Source of the DNA: Bog-473 sp963701955
GTDB taxonomy: Bacteria > Actinomycetota > Acidimicrobiia > Acidimicrobiales > RAAP-2
Assembly (NCBI GenBank): GCA_963701955.1
Contig: OY969694.1
Coordinates: forward strand, 1,674,001 to 1,738,000
DNA length: 64,000 bases
Direction: 5' to 3'
In this document: positions 26,319-34,822 of the stretch, one piece after another
Numbering within the stretch: position 1 is the stretch's first letter
Layout of the letters: each line of letters begins with the position of its first letter
Translations under genes and position numbers: made by a program
Notes under the pieces: generated by a model
Database searches by the model: none
What the model was told of the DNA's origin: nothing
The model's input: the letters and a program-made list of their open reading frames with translations, nothing else

Positions 26319-26563
26319 AGCGGGTTGAGCATCACGAGCTCCCCACTCACGTATCCAGGCGTCCCGTCGACGACGAGCCGACGGCCCACCTCTAGGCCCG
26401 GCACCCACGCACGGCCGACGAAGCGGAGCACCAGCGTCCCCGTGCCGTCGCTGATCGTGGCGTCCGTGCGAACGCGGGGGGCCTCGGAACTCACCAGTGA
26501 GACGATGTCGCCCCACAGGGTCGTCCGGCGGCGAGGCGCCGCAGACGAGATCGTCGCGATCAC
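26258..26563 (-). CDS. Small OB-fold nucleic-acid-binding-like protein coupled to kdpC
   Basis: This 101-residue protein matches the small actinobacterial OB-fold proteins that elsewhere sit beside Trk/CeoBC potassium uptake genes. RRRTTLWGDIVSLVSSEAPR, ATISDGTGTLVLRFVGRAWVPG and LVVDGTPGYVSGELVMLNPLYSF form the five-strand pattern. Its GTG at 26563 overlaps the kdpC stop in a GTGA, so it is translated with the Kdp pump. The 3' end overlaps kdpE on the opposite strand by 61 bases. The function is unknown; nucleic-acid binding is only inferred from the fold. Confidence 0.75.
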   Translation of the reverse strand: MIATISSAAPRRRTTLWGDIVSLVSSEAPRVRTDATISDGTGTLVLRFVGRAWVPGLEVGRRLVVDGTPGYVSGELVMLNPLYSFVGLSDEEEGGGPASSW

Positions 26564-27204
26564 CTCGAGGTGAGTTTGGCAAGCGCCTCATTCAACTGCA
26601 ACACATTGACGAAGGGAGAGCCCAAGAAGCCGAGCTGCGCGCCCTGCGTTTGCTGGTTGATCAGGCTCCTCAATCGAGAGGGCGAGATCCCCGTCGCACG
26701 CGAGACCATCGGGATCTCGGCGTTGGCGTCCTGCGGCGTGATGTCCGGGTCCAGACCGCTCGCTGAGGTGGTGACCAGGTCGGGCGTGGGGTTGACGCCG
26801 CGACTGTGCCAGTACGCGACCAGCTCCTTCGTGTAGTTGAGGAGCTCCTGGGACCGCGGCCCCAGGTTCGTGGTGCCCGAACCGCCGGCGACGCCGTTCG
26901 CCACCAGGGGGTTGTCGCCCGGGTGGCCGACCGGGCTGTTACCCGCGTACTTCCCCACATCGGAGTACGGCCCCAGGTTGTCGGGACGTCCCTGGAACAC
27001 GCAGCTGCCCAGCAGGTGGCCAGGGCAGCGAGTCTTCGACCAGTCCTGGCCAATGAGCCGGGAACCGCTCGCCGTGAGCGAGCCGTCAGCCTGGCCTCGG
27101 AAGAAGGCCTGGGCGACCCCCGTGCCGGCGAAGGCGTAGAGGAATCCGAAGAAGGCCGTGAAGACGACGACGGTGACGATGGAGCGACGGATGTTCGTGA
27201 TCAT
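26560..27204 (-). CDS. kdpC: KdpC, potassium-transporting ATPase subunit C
   Basis: This 214-residue protein has one N-terminal membrane helix and a periplasmic domain. GSRLIGQDWS and VVTTSASGLDPDITP-type motifs (here DLVTTSASGLDPDITP) followed by AEIPMVSRATGISPSRL are diagnostic. It stabilises the KdpFABC complex and raises potassium affinity. It starts 13 bases after kdpB and its stop overlaps the OB-fold gene. Confidence 0.95.
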   Translation of the reverse strand: MITNIRRSIVTVVVFTAFFGFLYAFAGTGVAQAFFRGQADGSLTASGSRLIGQDWSKTRCPGHLLGSCVFQGRPDNLGPYSDVGKYAGNSPVGHPGDNPLVANGVAGGSGTTNLGPRSQELLNYTKELVAYWHSRGVNPTPDLVTTSASGLDPDITPQDANAEIPMVSRATGISPSRLRSLINQQTQGAQLGFLGSPFVNVLQLNEALAKLTSR

Positions 27205-27217
27205 GGGATCTCGCGAA

Positions 27218-29284
27218 TCAGTAGGCGTGTAGGGCGACCAGGATGAGGTCGATGAGCTTGATGAAGATGAAGGGGACGATGATTCCTCCGATGCCGTAGA
27301 TCACGACGTTGCGCCGCAGGATGGCGGCGGCGGATGTCGCCCTGAACTTGACACCCCGCAGTGCCAGGGGGATGAGTGCCACGATGACGAGGGCGTTGAA
27401 GATCACCGCTGAGAGCACGGCGCTCTCCGGGCTGTGCAGCTTCATGATGTTGAGCGAGTTCAGCTGCGGGTAGGTCGCCACGAAGAGCGCCGGGATGATG
27501 GCGAAGTACTTGGCCACGTCGTTGGCGATGGAGAATGTCGTGAGTGATCCGCGGGTGATGAGGAGCTGCTTGCCGATCTCGACGACGTCGATCAGCTTGG
27601 TCGGGTTGGAGTCGAGGTCGACCATGTTCCCGGCCTCCTTCGCCGCCGTCGTCCCGGTGTTCATCGCCACACCGACGTCGGCCTGGGCCAGCGCGGGTGC
27701 GTCGTTGGTACCGTCACCGGTCATGGCGACGAGTTTCCCGCCCTCCTGCTCGTGACGGATGAGGTCGAGCTTGGCCTCCGGGGTGGCCTCTGCCAAGAAG
27801 TCGTCGACGCCGGCCTCCTGGGCGATGGCAGCCGCGGTGAGGGGGTTGTCGCCGGTGATCATGACGGTGCGGATCCCCATCTGCCGCATGTCGTCGAACT
27901 TCTCCCGGATCCCGGTCTTCACCACGTCTTTGAGTTCGATGACCCCGAGGATGACCGGACCGTCCGCCACGACCAGAGGGGTGGACCCACTCCGGGCGAT
28001 TCGGTCGACGATCTCTTGAAGCCCTGCAGGGGGCGTGCCCCCCTGCTCGACGACCCAGCCACGCACGGATTCAGCGGCACCCTTGCGGATCTGCCGCCCG
28101 TCCATGTCGAGCCCGGACATCCTCGTCGTGGCCGAGAAAGGGACGAACTCATGCTGGCCCGACAGCTCGCGCTCGCGGATGCCGAAGCGCTCCTTCGCCA
28201 GGACCACGATGGATCTTCCTTCGGGGGTCTCATCGGCCAAGGACGCGAGCTGGGCGGCATCCGCCACCTCCTCCTCCGTGTGCCCATGGGCCGGGTAGAA
28301 GGCCGAGGCCATCCGGTTACCCAGCGTGATGGTGCCCGTCTTGTCGAGCAGGAGCGTCTGCACGTCGCCCGCCGCCTCCACGGCGCGCCCGCTCATGGCG
28401 AGCACGTTGCGCTGCACGAGGCGGTCCATCCCCGCAATGCCGATGGCCGAGAGGAGAGCGCCGATGGTGGTCGGGATCAGGCAGACCAGCAGGGAGACGA
28501 GGATGACGACCGAGACGGTCGCGCCGGAGTAGTGCCCGAAGGCCTGCAGCGTCACGACAACCGGGATGAACACGATCGTGAGCACCGAGAGGAGGATGGT
28601 GAGGGCGATCTCATTTGGCGTCCTCTGTCGATTTGCTCCCTCCACCAGGGTGATCATGCGGTCGAGGAAGGTGTGACCCCGTTCCGCGGTGATGCGCACC
28701 ACAATGCGGTCGGACAGCACCCTGGTACCGCCGGTGACGGCGGAGCGGTCGCCTCCGGACTCACGGATGACCGGCGCCGACTCGCCCGTGATGGCGGACT
28801 CATCGACCGAGGCGATGCCTTCCACGATCTCTCCGTCCGAGGGGATCAAGTCACCGGCCTCGCAGACCACCCGGTCTCCCTTGGCCAAGGCCGAAGCCGC
28901 CACCCGCTCCTCAGTTCCGTCGGAGGTGAGACGGCGGGCCTCTGTCTCGGCCCGCATCCGGCGCAACGTGTCCGCCTGCGCCTTGCCCCGCCCCTCGGCC
29001 ATGGCCTCCGCGAAGTTGGCGAAGATCACGGTGAGGAAGAGCCAGAACGTGATCAACCAGTCGAACTTGCCCGGGTGCGCGATCGACTCGATCAGGGTGA
29101 TGACGGTGCCAACGAGCACGACGAACATGACTGGGTTCTTGATCTGGATCCGAGGGTCAAGCTTCTTGAAGGCGTCGATCAACGCCCGACCCATGATCTG
29201 CCGGTCAAAGAGGCTCCGTGACCCCCCGACGCCGTGCGGCAAGTTGCTCGGTTCCGCGTGAGCAGGTGTTGTCATTGTCGTCAT
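27218..29284 (-). CDS. kdpB: KdpB, P-type potassium-transporting ATPase
   Basis: This 688-residue P-type ATPase has TGES at 166-169 (actuator), PTTIG in the ion-binding helix, the phosphorylation motif DKTGTITLG with Asp314, and TGDN and MTGDGTNDAPALAQADVGVAM in the catalytic domain. It hydrolyses ATP to drive potassium uptake through KdpA. Length and motifs are normal. It starts on the last base of the kdpA stop (TGATG), giving tight coupling. Confidence 0.97.
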   Translation of the reverse strand: MTTMTTPAHAEPSNLPHGVGGSRSLFDRQIMGRALIDAFKKLDPRIQIKNPVMFVVLVGTVITLIESIAHPGKFDWLITFWLFLTVIFANFAEAMAEGRGKAQADTLRRMRAETEARRLTSDGTEERVAASALAKGDRVVCEAGDLIPSDGEIVEGIASVDESAITGESAPVIRESGGDRSAVTGGTRVLSDRIVVRITAERGHTFLDRMITLVEGANRQRTPNEIALTILLSVLTIVFIPVVVTLQAFGHYSGATVSVVILVSLLVCLIPTTIGALLSAIGIAGMDRLVQRNVLAMSGRAVEAAGDVQTLLLDKTGTITLGNRMASAFYPAHGHTEEEVADAAQLASLADETPEGRSIVVLAKERFGIRERELSGQHEFVPFSATTRMSGLDMDGRQIRKGAAESVRGWVVEQGGTPPAGLQEIVDRIARSGSTPLVVADGPVILGVIELKDVVKTGIREKFDDMRQMGIRTVMITGDNPLTAAAIAQEAGVDDFLAEATPEAKLDLIRHEQEGGKLVAMTGDGTNDAPALAQADVGVAMNTGTTAAKEAGNMVDLDSNPTKLIDVVEIGKQLLITRGSLTTFSIANDVAKYFAIIPALFVATYPQLNSLNIMKLHSPESAVLSAVIFNALVIVALIPLALRGVKFRATSAAAILRRNVVIYGIGGIIVPFIFIKLIDLILVALHAY

Positions 29285-30972
29285 TAGAAGAACTTTCCGT
29301 GGCTGAGCTGCTCGACGATGGGGCCGAGCGAGACGGCGGGGAAGAATGTCAGGCCGCCGATGATGATGATGACGCCGATGGTCAGCCCGACGAACATCCC
29401 GTTGTCGGTGCGGAACGTCCCCAACGACGCGGGCACGACGTTCTTGGCAGCCAGGACGCCTCCGAGCGCAAGGGCCGGGATCATCACCCCGAAGCGGCCG
29501 ATCAACATGTCGATGGCACCGATGGTGTTGTAGAAGGCCGTGTTCCCGCTGAGTCCGGCCATGGCCGAACCGTTGTTGTTGCCCTGCGACGTCAGCGCGT
29601 AGAGGATCTCACTGAACCCATGGGGACCGGCGTTGAGCGGGCCGGCCCGCCCGGCATGGAGCGACACCGCTATCGCCGTGAGCACGAGCACGATGACGGG
29701 CATCACGAGTGCCGCCAGACCGGCGAGCTTCACCTCCCGGGCCTGGATCTTCTTGCCCAGGTACTCCGGTGTTCGGCCGATCATGAGACCGCCGATGAAG
29801 GTCGCGATGACGGCATAGATGAGGATGGTGTAGAGACCGCTCCCGGTCCCACCAGGAGTCACCTCGCCGAGCATCATGCCGGACATCGGGCCGAAGCCGC
29901 CGATCGGGTTGTAGGAGTCCGTTGCGCTGTCCACCGCGCCGTCCGAAGTCTGGGTCATCGAGACGTTGAACAACGCACTCGTCGTGTCGCCGAACTCGGC
30001 GTTCTTGCCATTCGTGTTGCCCACCGTGGAATGCACCCCGGCCGCCGCGACCGCCGGGTTGTTCTGGTGCTCGGCGTAGGCGGTGAAGCCGACCCACGTG
30101 CCGAAGATCAACACCATGGCGATCAGCAGGGCGACGCCGTGGCGGATGCTCCCCACCATCTTGCCGAACGTGTACGTCAGCGCAAACGGGATGGACAGGG
30201 TCAGCCAGATGTAGATGAAATTCGTGAGCCCCGTGGGGTTCTCGAGCGGGTGGCCCAGGTCGACGTTGAAGAACCCGCCACCGTTGGTTCCCAGCTGCAT
30301 GATCGGCCCCATGAACCCGGCCGGTCCCCGCGGGATGGTCTGCGTGACGCCGTTCATCGCATTGTGGACCGACACGGGGCCGGCGAGGGTCTGCACCGCG
30401 CCCGAGGCGACCATCACGATCCCGGCGACGAAGGCGATCGGCAGGAGGATGTAGAGGCAGCACCGAGTCATGTCGACCCAGAAGTTGCCGATGGTTGGCG
30501 AGTTCCGCCGGGAGAAGCCCCGCGTCACGGCGATGGCCACGGCGATGCCGACCGCAGCGCTCACGAACTGCTGCACGGTGAGCACGCCGATCTGCGAGAA
30601 GTACGACATGGTCGTCTCGCCGCCGTAGTTCTGCCAGTTCGTGTTCGTCATGAACGACACGATCGCGTTGAAGTCGAGCGCCTGGGTGACCCCACCGAAG
30701 TGCTGGGGGTTGAGCGGCAGCGACCCCTGGATCCGCATCAGCACGTAGCCGACGACGAGGAAGACGCCGGAGAAAACGACGGTGGAGCCGGCGTAGCGCT
30801 TCCAGGACTGCTCCTTGTCCGGGCTGGTGCCGAGGAGTCGGTAGAACGGCCGCTCGGCCCAGGCGAGGAAGGTCACGCGGCCGTCGAAGACGGCGGCCAT
30901 ATATGAGCCCAGGTACCGCCAGGCAAGGCCCAGAGTGATGATCAGGACGACGATGGTCCAGAAGAAGCCCAT
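29284..30972 (-). CDS. kdpA: KdpA, potassium-binding channel-like subunit
   Basis: This 562-residue membrane protein has ten or so hydrophobic segments and the four selectivity-filter-like loops of the family, for example TNTNWQNYGGETTMSYFSQI, LGTNGGGFFNVD, MTQTSDGAVDSATDSYNPIGG and LTSQGNNNGSAMAGL. It is the potassium-selective subunit of KdpFABC. Length matches the family. It starts six bases after kdpF and overlaps kdpB by one base. Confidence 0.97.
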   Translation of the reverse strand: MGFFWTIVVLIITLGLAWRYLGSYMAAVFDGRVTFLAWAERPFYRLLGTSPDKEQSWKRYAGSTVVFSGVFLVVGYVLMRIQGSLPLNPQHFGGVTQALDFNAIVSFMTNTNWQNYGGETTMSYFSQIGVLTVQQFVSAAVGIAVAIAVTRGFSRRNSPTIGNFWVDMTRCCLYILLPIAFVAGIVMVASGAVQTLAGPVSVHNAMNGVTQTIPRGPAGFMGPIMQLGTNGGGFFNVDLGHPLENPTGLTNFIYIWLTLSIPFALTYTFGKMVGSIRHGVALLIAMVLIFGTWVGFTAYAEHQNNPAVAAAGVHSTVGNTNGKNAEFGDTTSALFNVSMTQTSDGAVDSATDSYNPIGGFGPMSGMMLGEVTPGGTGSGLYTILIYAVIATFIGGLMIGRTPEYLGKKIQAREVKLAGLAALVMPVIVLVLTAIAVSLHAGRAGPLNAGPHGFSEILYALTSQGNNNGSAMAGLSGNTAFYNTIGAIDMLIGRFGVMIPALALGGVLAAKNVVPASLGTFRTDNGMFVGLTIGVIIIIGGLTFFPAVSLGPIVEQLSHGKFF

Positions 30973-30978
30973 GTCAGA

Positions 30979-31068
30979 TCAGAACCACTCGGGCTTGAAC
31001 ATGGCGATGCCCAGGTAGATGAACAACGCGATGGAGATGCCGAGCAGAACGCCCTGGACCCAGGTCAT
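30979..31068 (-). CDS. kdpF: KdpF small subunit
   Basis: This 29-residue peptide, MTWVQGVLLGISIALFIYL followed by GIAMFKPEWF, is a single membrane helix ending in the KdpF-typical Pro-Glu-x-Phe. KdpF lies at the KdpA-KdpB interface and stabilises the complex. Its ATG overlaps the stop of the 27-residue upstream ORF (ATGA) and its stop is six bases before kdpA. Confidence 0.93.
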   Translation of the reverse strand: MTWVQGVLLGISIALFIYLGIAMFKPEWF

Positions 31069-31148
31069 ACCCGCTCCAAGCACCAGATGAGGCCCAGGAA
31101 CGCCGCGACGAACGCGACGATCCCCATTACTGCGAGAAAATCAGCCAT
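31065..31148 (-). CDS. 27-residue membrane peptide leading the kdp operon
   Basis: This short ORF encodes MADFLAVMGIVAFVAAFLGL followed by IWCLERV, a single membrane helix. Its stop overlaps the kdpF start in an ATGA, so it is probably translated in the same operon. Similar tiny peptides precede kdpF in other actinobacteria and some other phyla, as far as I recall, but have no established role. I saw no strong ribosome-binding site. Confidence 0.65.
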   Translation of the reverse strand: MADFLAVMGIVAFVAAFLGLIWCLERV

Positions 31149-31542
31149 GGCCGAGATGTTGTCGGCACTCGCGTCAACGCCGTGTGAACGCGGCTCACCA
31201 CCGCATCAATAAATCGTCAACGGGGCGCCCTCTGTGGCGTGCACCTTTCCGTCGACAGTCCATGCCTCACCCCGCTCGTTTCGACCATCCATCTATGCGG
31301 TGAAATGCATGAATATGCATACCGCACACCCCGCTCCGTCCTTCGCTGGGCGCCATCAGCGCGTATACGAGCGCGCGTATACGGCCGAATGGGATCCCGA
31401 AGGCCCCATTTCCCCCTTGGTTGACCCGGATGCGTATGCATGAAGATCTGCATACGCCTGCATGGGCCGACCACCGGTCGGCGACGTGTGCCTAAGGTGG
31501 CGAAGGTCTTGCCCCGTCGGGTCTCGGCGAAGGGAAGGGGAG
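31149..31542. promoter_or_regulatory. Palindrome-rich control region between kdp and a serine hydrolase
   Basis: This 394-base divergent spacer holds no convincing gene and should carry the kdp promoter. An AT-rich element around 31206-31220 reads TTGACG-ATTTATT on the minus strand. It also contains clustered alternating purine-pyrimidine palindromes: ATGCAT twice (31305-31310 and 31315-31320), CGTATACG twice (31362-31369 and 31376-31383) and a 9-base inverted repeat at 31432-31457. Confidence 0.55.
31432..31457. promoter_or_regulatory. Inverted repeat GCGTATGCA-N8-TGCATACGC, candidate operator
   Basis: These perfect 9-base arms are separated by TGAAGATC. A TTGACC element lies just before it at 31421-31426, and the serine hydrolase gene starts at 31543. 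It could be a repressor or activator site for that gene. No regulator gene is adjacent, so the binding protein is unknown. Confidence 0.5.
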
Positions 31543-32769
31543 ATGGTGGAGGTCGATCCGGACAAGGCGGGCATGAGCGAGACCCGTCTCGAGCGCATCA
31601 CCGAGCACTTCACCACCAGGTACGTCGAACCGGGGAAGATCCCGGGCTGCCAGATCACCGTGGTCCGGGGCGGGCACGTCGCCTACCACCGCTCACTCGG
31701 GTTGGCCGATCGCGAACGGGGCATCCCCGTGGCCGAGGACACGATCTTCCGTATCTACTCCATGACGAAACCCGTTGCGTCGGTTGCGCTCATGCAGCTC
31801 TACGAACGGGGGGCGTTCGGACTGCTGGACCATGTGGACCGTTACATCCCCTCATGGCGTGGGCAGAAGGTGGGGGGGGTGCAGGCCGACGGAACGGTCA
31901 CCGTGGCCACCCCCGAGCGGCCGGTCAGGGTGCGTGACCTGCTGACGCACACCTCAGGTTTGGCCGGCGGCCTGTTCCCCGACAACCCGATCGACGCCAG
32001 GTTCGTCGAGGCCCGTGCGGCCGCGGCCAGGGAAGCACCCGAGACGCTCGAGAGCGTCACGGAGCTCCTCGCCGAACATCCGCTCAAGTTCCAGCCGGGC
32101 AGCCGGTGGAACTACGGGATCTCGACGGACGTGGTCGCACGGCTCGTCGAGGTCCTGTCGGGATTGCGCTTCGACGACTACCTGCGCCAAGAGATCTTCG
32201 AGCCGCTGGACATGGTGGACACCGGGTTCTTCGTGCCCGACGACCAACACGATCGACTGGCCACCTGCTATCGCTTCCAACCGGAGCGACCACCGCGCCC
32301 GATGCTGGGTCAGTACGCCCAAGGCGTCCTTCATCCCCGGTCCTACCTCTCAGGGTCCCTCGGCCTGGTCTCCACCAGCCACGACTACCTCGCCTTCAGC
32401 CGGATGCTGGTGGAAGGCGGACAGCTGGCCGGCCGTCGCATCCTCGGACGCAAGACGCTCGAAGTGATGACGGTCAACCACCTGCCGGGTGGTGCCACAC
32501 TGCAGGAGCTCGCCGTCGGAGGCTTCGGGGAAGCGGGATACGAGGGCACCGGGTTCGGTCTGGGCTTCGCCATCGGTCTCGGGCCCGCCGCGACCGCCAT
32601 GGCGGGATCGCCCGGCGAGTACTACTGGGGCGGTTCGGCCAGCACGACGTTCTGGGTCGACCCGGCGGAAGACCTCGTCGTCGTCTTCATGACCCAGCTC
32701 TTCCCCTCAGGGACGTACCCGTTCCGCGAACAGCTGCGGGCCCTCGTCTTGCAGGCTCTCGGGGACTGA
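31543..32769 (+). CDS. Serine hydrolase, beta-lactamase class C family
   Basis: This 408-residue penicillin-binding-protein-like hydrolase has IYSMTKPVASVAL with the S-x-x-K nucleophile and LLTHTSGL. WNYGIS is the Tyr of the second motif, and a C-terminal YYWGGSASTTFWVDP segment stands in place of the KTG loop. Such proteins are usually esterases or D-aminopeptidases rather than lactamases. The ATG at 31543 lies at the end of AAGGGGAG. No signal peptide is seen. The agmatinase-family gene begins three bases after its stop. Confidence 0.87.
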   Translation: MVEVDPDKAGMSETRLERITEHFTTRYVEPGKIPGCQITVVRGGHVAYHRSLGLADRERGIPVAEDTIFRIYSMTKPVASVALMQLYERGAFGLLDHVDRYIPSWRGQKVGGVQADGTVTVATPERPVRVRDLLTHTSGLAGGLFPDNPIDARFVEARAAAAREAPETLESVTELLAEHPLKFQPGSRWNYGISTDVVARLVEVLSGLRFDDYLRQEIFEPLDMVDTGFFVPDDQHDRLATCYRFQPERPPRPMLGQYAQGVLHPRSYLSGSLGLVSTSHDYLAFSRMLVEGGQLAGRRILGRKTLEVMTVNHLPGGATLQELAVGGFGEAGYEGTGFGLGFAIGLGPAATAMAGSPGEYYWGGSASTTFWVDPAEDLVVVFMTQLFPSGTYPFREQLRALVLQALGD

Positions 32770-32772
32770 CTC

Positions 32773-33786
32773 GTGGCCCGATCCGGCAACCCCGTGGATC
32801 CTGCGGGCCCGGCGGACCCGGTCGGGCCCGCGCCACGGGTGGGGCCGGCGGACGCAACGACCTCCCCCCGCTTCGCCGGCCTCACGACCTTCGCCCGCCT
32901 CCCCACCACCGAGCAGGTGGGGCGCTGGGACATCGCCATCGTCGGCGTGCCGTTCGACGGAGGCACCAGCTACCGGCCCGGGGCACGCTTCGGCCCGACT
33001 GCGGTCCGCCAGGCATCACGACTGCTCCGGCCCTACAACCCCGTCCGGGAAGCCCTGCCGTTCGAGCTGGCCCAGGTGGTCGACGCCGGGGACATCGACT
33101 GCACACCGTTCGGTCCCGCCGAAGCCGTGGCCCAGATAGAGGAGGGGGCGAGCGCACTGCTCGGTTCGGGGCGCCGGCTCGTGGCAGTGGGAGGGGACCA
33201 CACCATCGCCCTGCCCTTGCTTCGGGCCACGGCGTCACGGCACGGCCCCCTCGCCCTGGTGCACTTCGACGCCCACCTCGACACGTGGGACACCTACTTC
33301 GGACAGCGCTTCACCCACGGCACCCCCTTCCGGCGGGCCTGGGAGGAGGGCCTCTTGTGCCCGGAGCGCGGTACGCACGTGGGACTGCGAGGGCCGCTGT
33401 ACGCGGAGACGGACCTCACCGAGGACGCACACATGGGCTTCGCCCAGATCACGACCGACGAGGTCGGATCGGAAGGCGTTGCCGTGGTGGCGCAGCGAAT
33501 CCGGGAACGGGTGGGTGACGCTGCCGTGTACGTATCCGTCGACATCGACGTGCTGGACCCCGCCCACGCACCGGGCACGGGCACACCCGAAGCGGGTGGA
33601 CTGACCAGCCGCGAGCTGTTGGGCCTGATCCGCTCACTGGCACCGGTCGCCATCGTCGGTGGCGACATCGTGGAGGTGGCTCCGGCGTACGACCAATCCG
33701 AGATCACCGCGATCGCCGCCTCGCACGTGCTCTACGAACTGCTGACCGCCATGGCATTGCGTCCGCCACCGTCATTGCCCTTGTAA
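32773..33786 (+). CDS. Agmatinase/ureohydrolase family protein
   Basis: This 337-residue binuclear manganese hydrolase has VGVPFDGGTSYRPGARFGP, GGDHT at 140-144, FDAHLDTWD with ligands at 166-170, and SVDIDVLDPAHAPGTGTPEAGG, the full ureohydrolase set. It removes urea from agmatine or a guanidino acid. The first 30 residues are a Pro/Gly/Asp-rich extension of low complexity. It starts with a GTG directly after the serine hydrolase. The nitrilase homologue that follows suggests an amine or guanidine catabolic context. Confidence 0.88.
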   Translation: MARSGNPVDPAGPADPVGPAPRVGPADATTSPRFAGLTTFARLPTTEQVGRWDIAIVGVPFDGGTSYRPGARFGPTAVRQASRLLRPYNPVREALPFELAQVVDAGDIDCTPFGPAEAVAQIEEGASALLGSGRRLVAVGGDHTIALPLLRATASRHGPLALVHFDAHLDTWDTYFGQRFTHGTPFRRAWEEGLLCPERGTHVGLRGPLYAETDLTEDAHMGFAQITTDEVGSEGVAVVAQRIRERVGDAAVYVSVDIDVLDPAHAPGTGTPEAGGLTSRELLGLIRSLAPVAIVGGDIVEVAPAYDQSEITAIAASHVLYELLTAMALRPPPSLPL

Positions 33787-33882
33787 CAGTCCATTCACAG
33801 CGGGGAAACCGTTCCCGAACGTTGCAGCCTTAGCGTCGTCACACGGCCGTGGCAATCGAGAGTCGGTGAACCTGGTGGGGAC

Positions 33883-34752
33883 GTGAAACGAGACCTTCTG
33901 GTCGGTGTGGCCCAATGGCTTTCCGCCCCCGGTGAGCCCAAGCAGAACCTGTCGGTGGCCCTGAGCATGGTGGCCAGCGCCGCCGGGCGCGGCGTCGAGC
34001 TGCTCGTCCTGCCCGAGCTGTGGTCATGCGGCTACAACCCCGAGACCATGGTCGACGACGTTCGGCGCGACGCCGAACCGCGGGACGGTCCGCGGGCGGC
34101 CCAGCTGGCTGAGGCGGCACACCGCCACGACTTGTTCCTGGTCGCGGGCAGCGTCCCCGAGCTGGGCGAGGGCGGCCTGGTCTACGACACCGCGCTGGTC
34201 TTCACTCCCCGCGGGGAGCTGGCGGCATGGCATCGCAAGGCGCATCTCTATCGGCCCACCCGTGAACACGCCGTGTTCACCCCGGGCCAGCGACTCACCT
34301 CGTTCGACGATCCGACGCTGGGTCGGGTCGGTCTCGTCGTCGGCTTCGACGCCGATTTTCCCGAGGTGGCGCGCGCCCTCGCCCTGCGCGGGGCCCGCCT
34401 GGTGCTGGCCCCCTCGGCGTGTGAGGTGGAGACCGCGCCGGCCTGGGACCTTCTCCAGCCCTCGACCGCGCTGACCAACAGCCAGTGGTGGGTCCAGGCC
34501 AACCAGGCCGGTTCCCACCACGCCTCGACGTTGCTGGGTGCCAGCAGGATCATCGCTCCCACGGGCACGGTCGTGGCCCAGGCGAGCGCCGCCGTACCGG
34601 GCCGGGCCAGCCCGGCGGAGCTCTTGGTGCACCGCATCGACCTCCAGCTGGCCCATCGGCGGGAGGGACTGTCGGCCGTTCTCGAGGACGAGCGCCACCC
34701 GGATCTCTACGCGGAGCTGGTTGGCGGCGTGCCCGCGCCTGTGCGCGGGTGA
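33883..34752 (+). CDS. Nitrilase-superfamily protein lacking the catalytic cysteine
   Basis: This 289-residue protein keeps the nitrilase fold and two of the three catalytic residues: Glu45 in LLVLPELWSCGYN and Lys119 in AWHRKAHLY. At the nucleophile position, where the family has C in an I-C-Y-D type motif, it reads V-V-G-F-D (Gly154, codon GGC at 34342-34344). It should therefore not cleave C-N bonds by the normal mechanism. By position it would otherwise be read as an N-carbamoylputrescine amidase-like enzyme after agmatinase. The GTG start follows GGTGGGG. Confidence 0.85.
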   Translation: MKRDLLVGVAQWLSAPGEPKQNLSVALSMVASAAGRGVELLVLPELWSCGYNPETMVDDVRRDAEPRDGPRAAQLAEAAHRHDLFLVAGSVPELGEGGLVYDTALVFTPRGELAAWHRKAHLYRPTREHAVFTPGQRLTSFDDPTLGRVGLVVGFDADFPEVARALALRGARLVLAPSACEVETAPAWDLLQPSTALTNSQWWVQANQAGSHHASTLLGASRIIAPTGTVVAQASAAVPGRASPAELLVHRIDLQLAHRREGLSAVLEDERHPDLYAELVGGVPAPVRG

Positions 34753-34822
34753 GAAGCCCGGTGCGGAGCACCCAATAGAGTCACGGTGGTACGCAACCCG
34801 TTCGCGGAAGGCTGACCATGCC

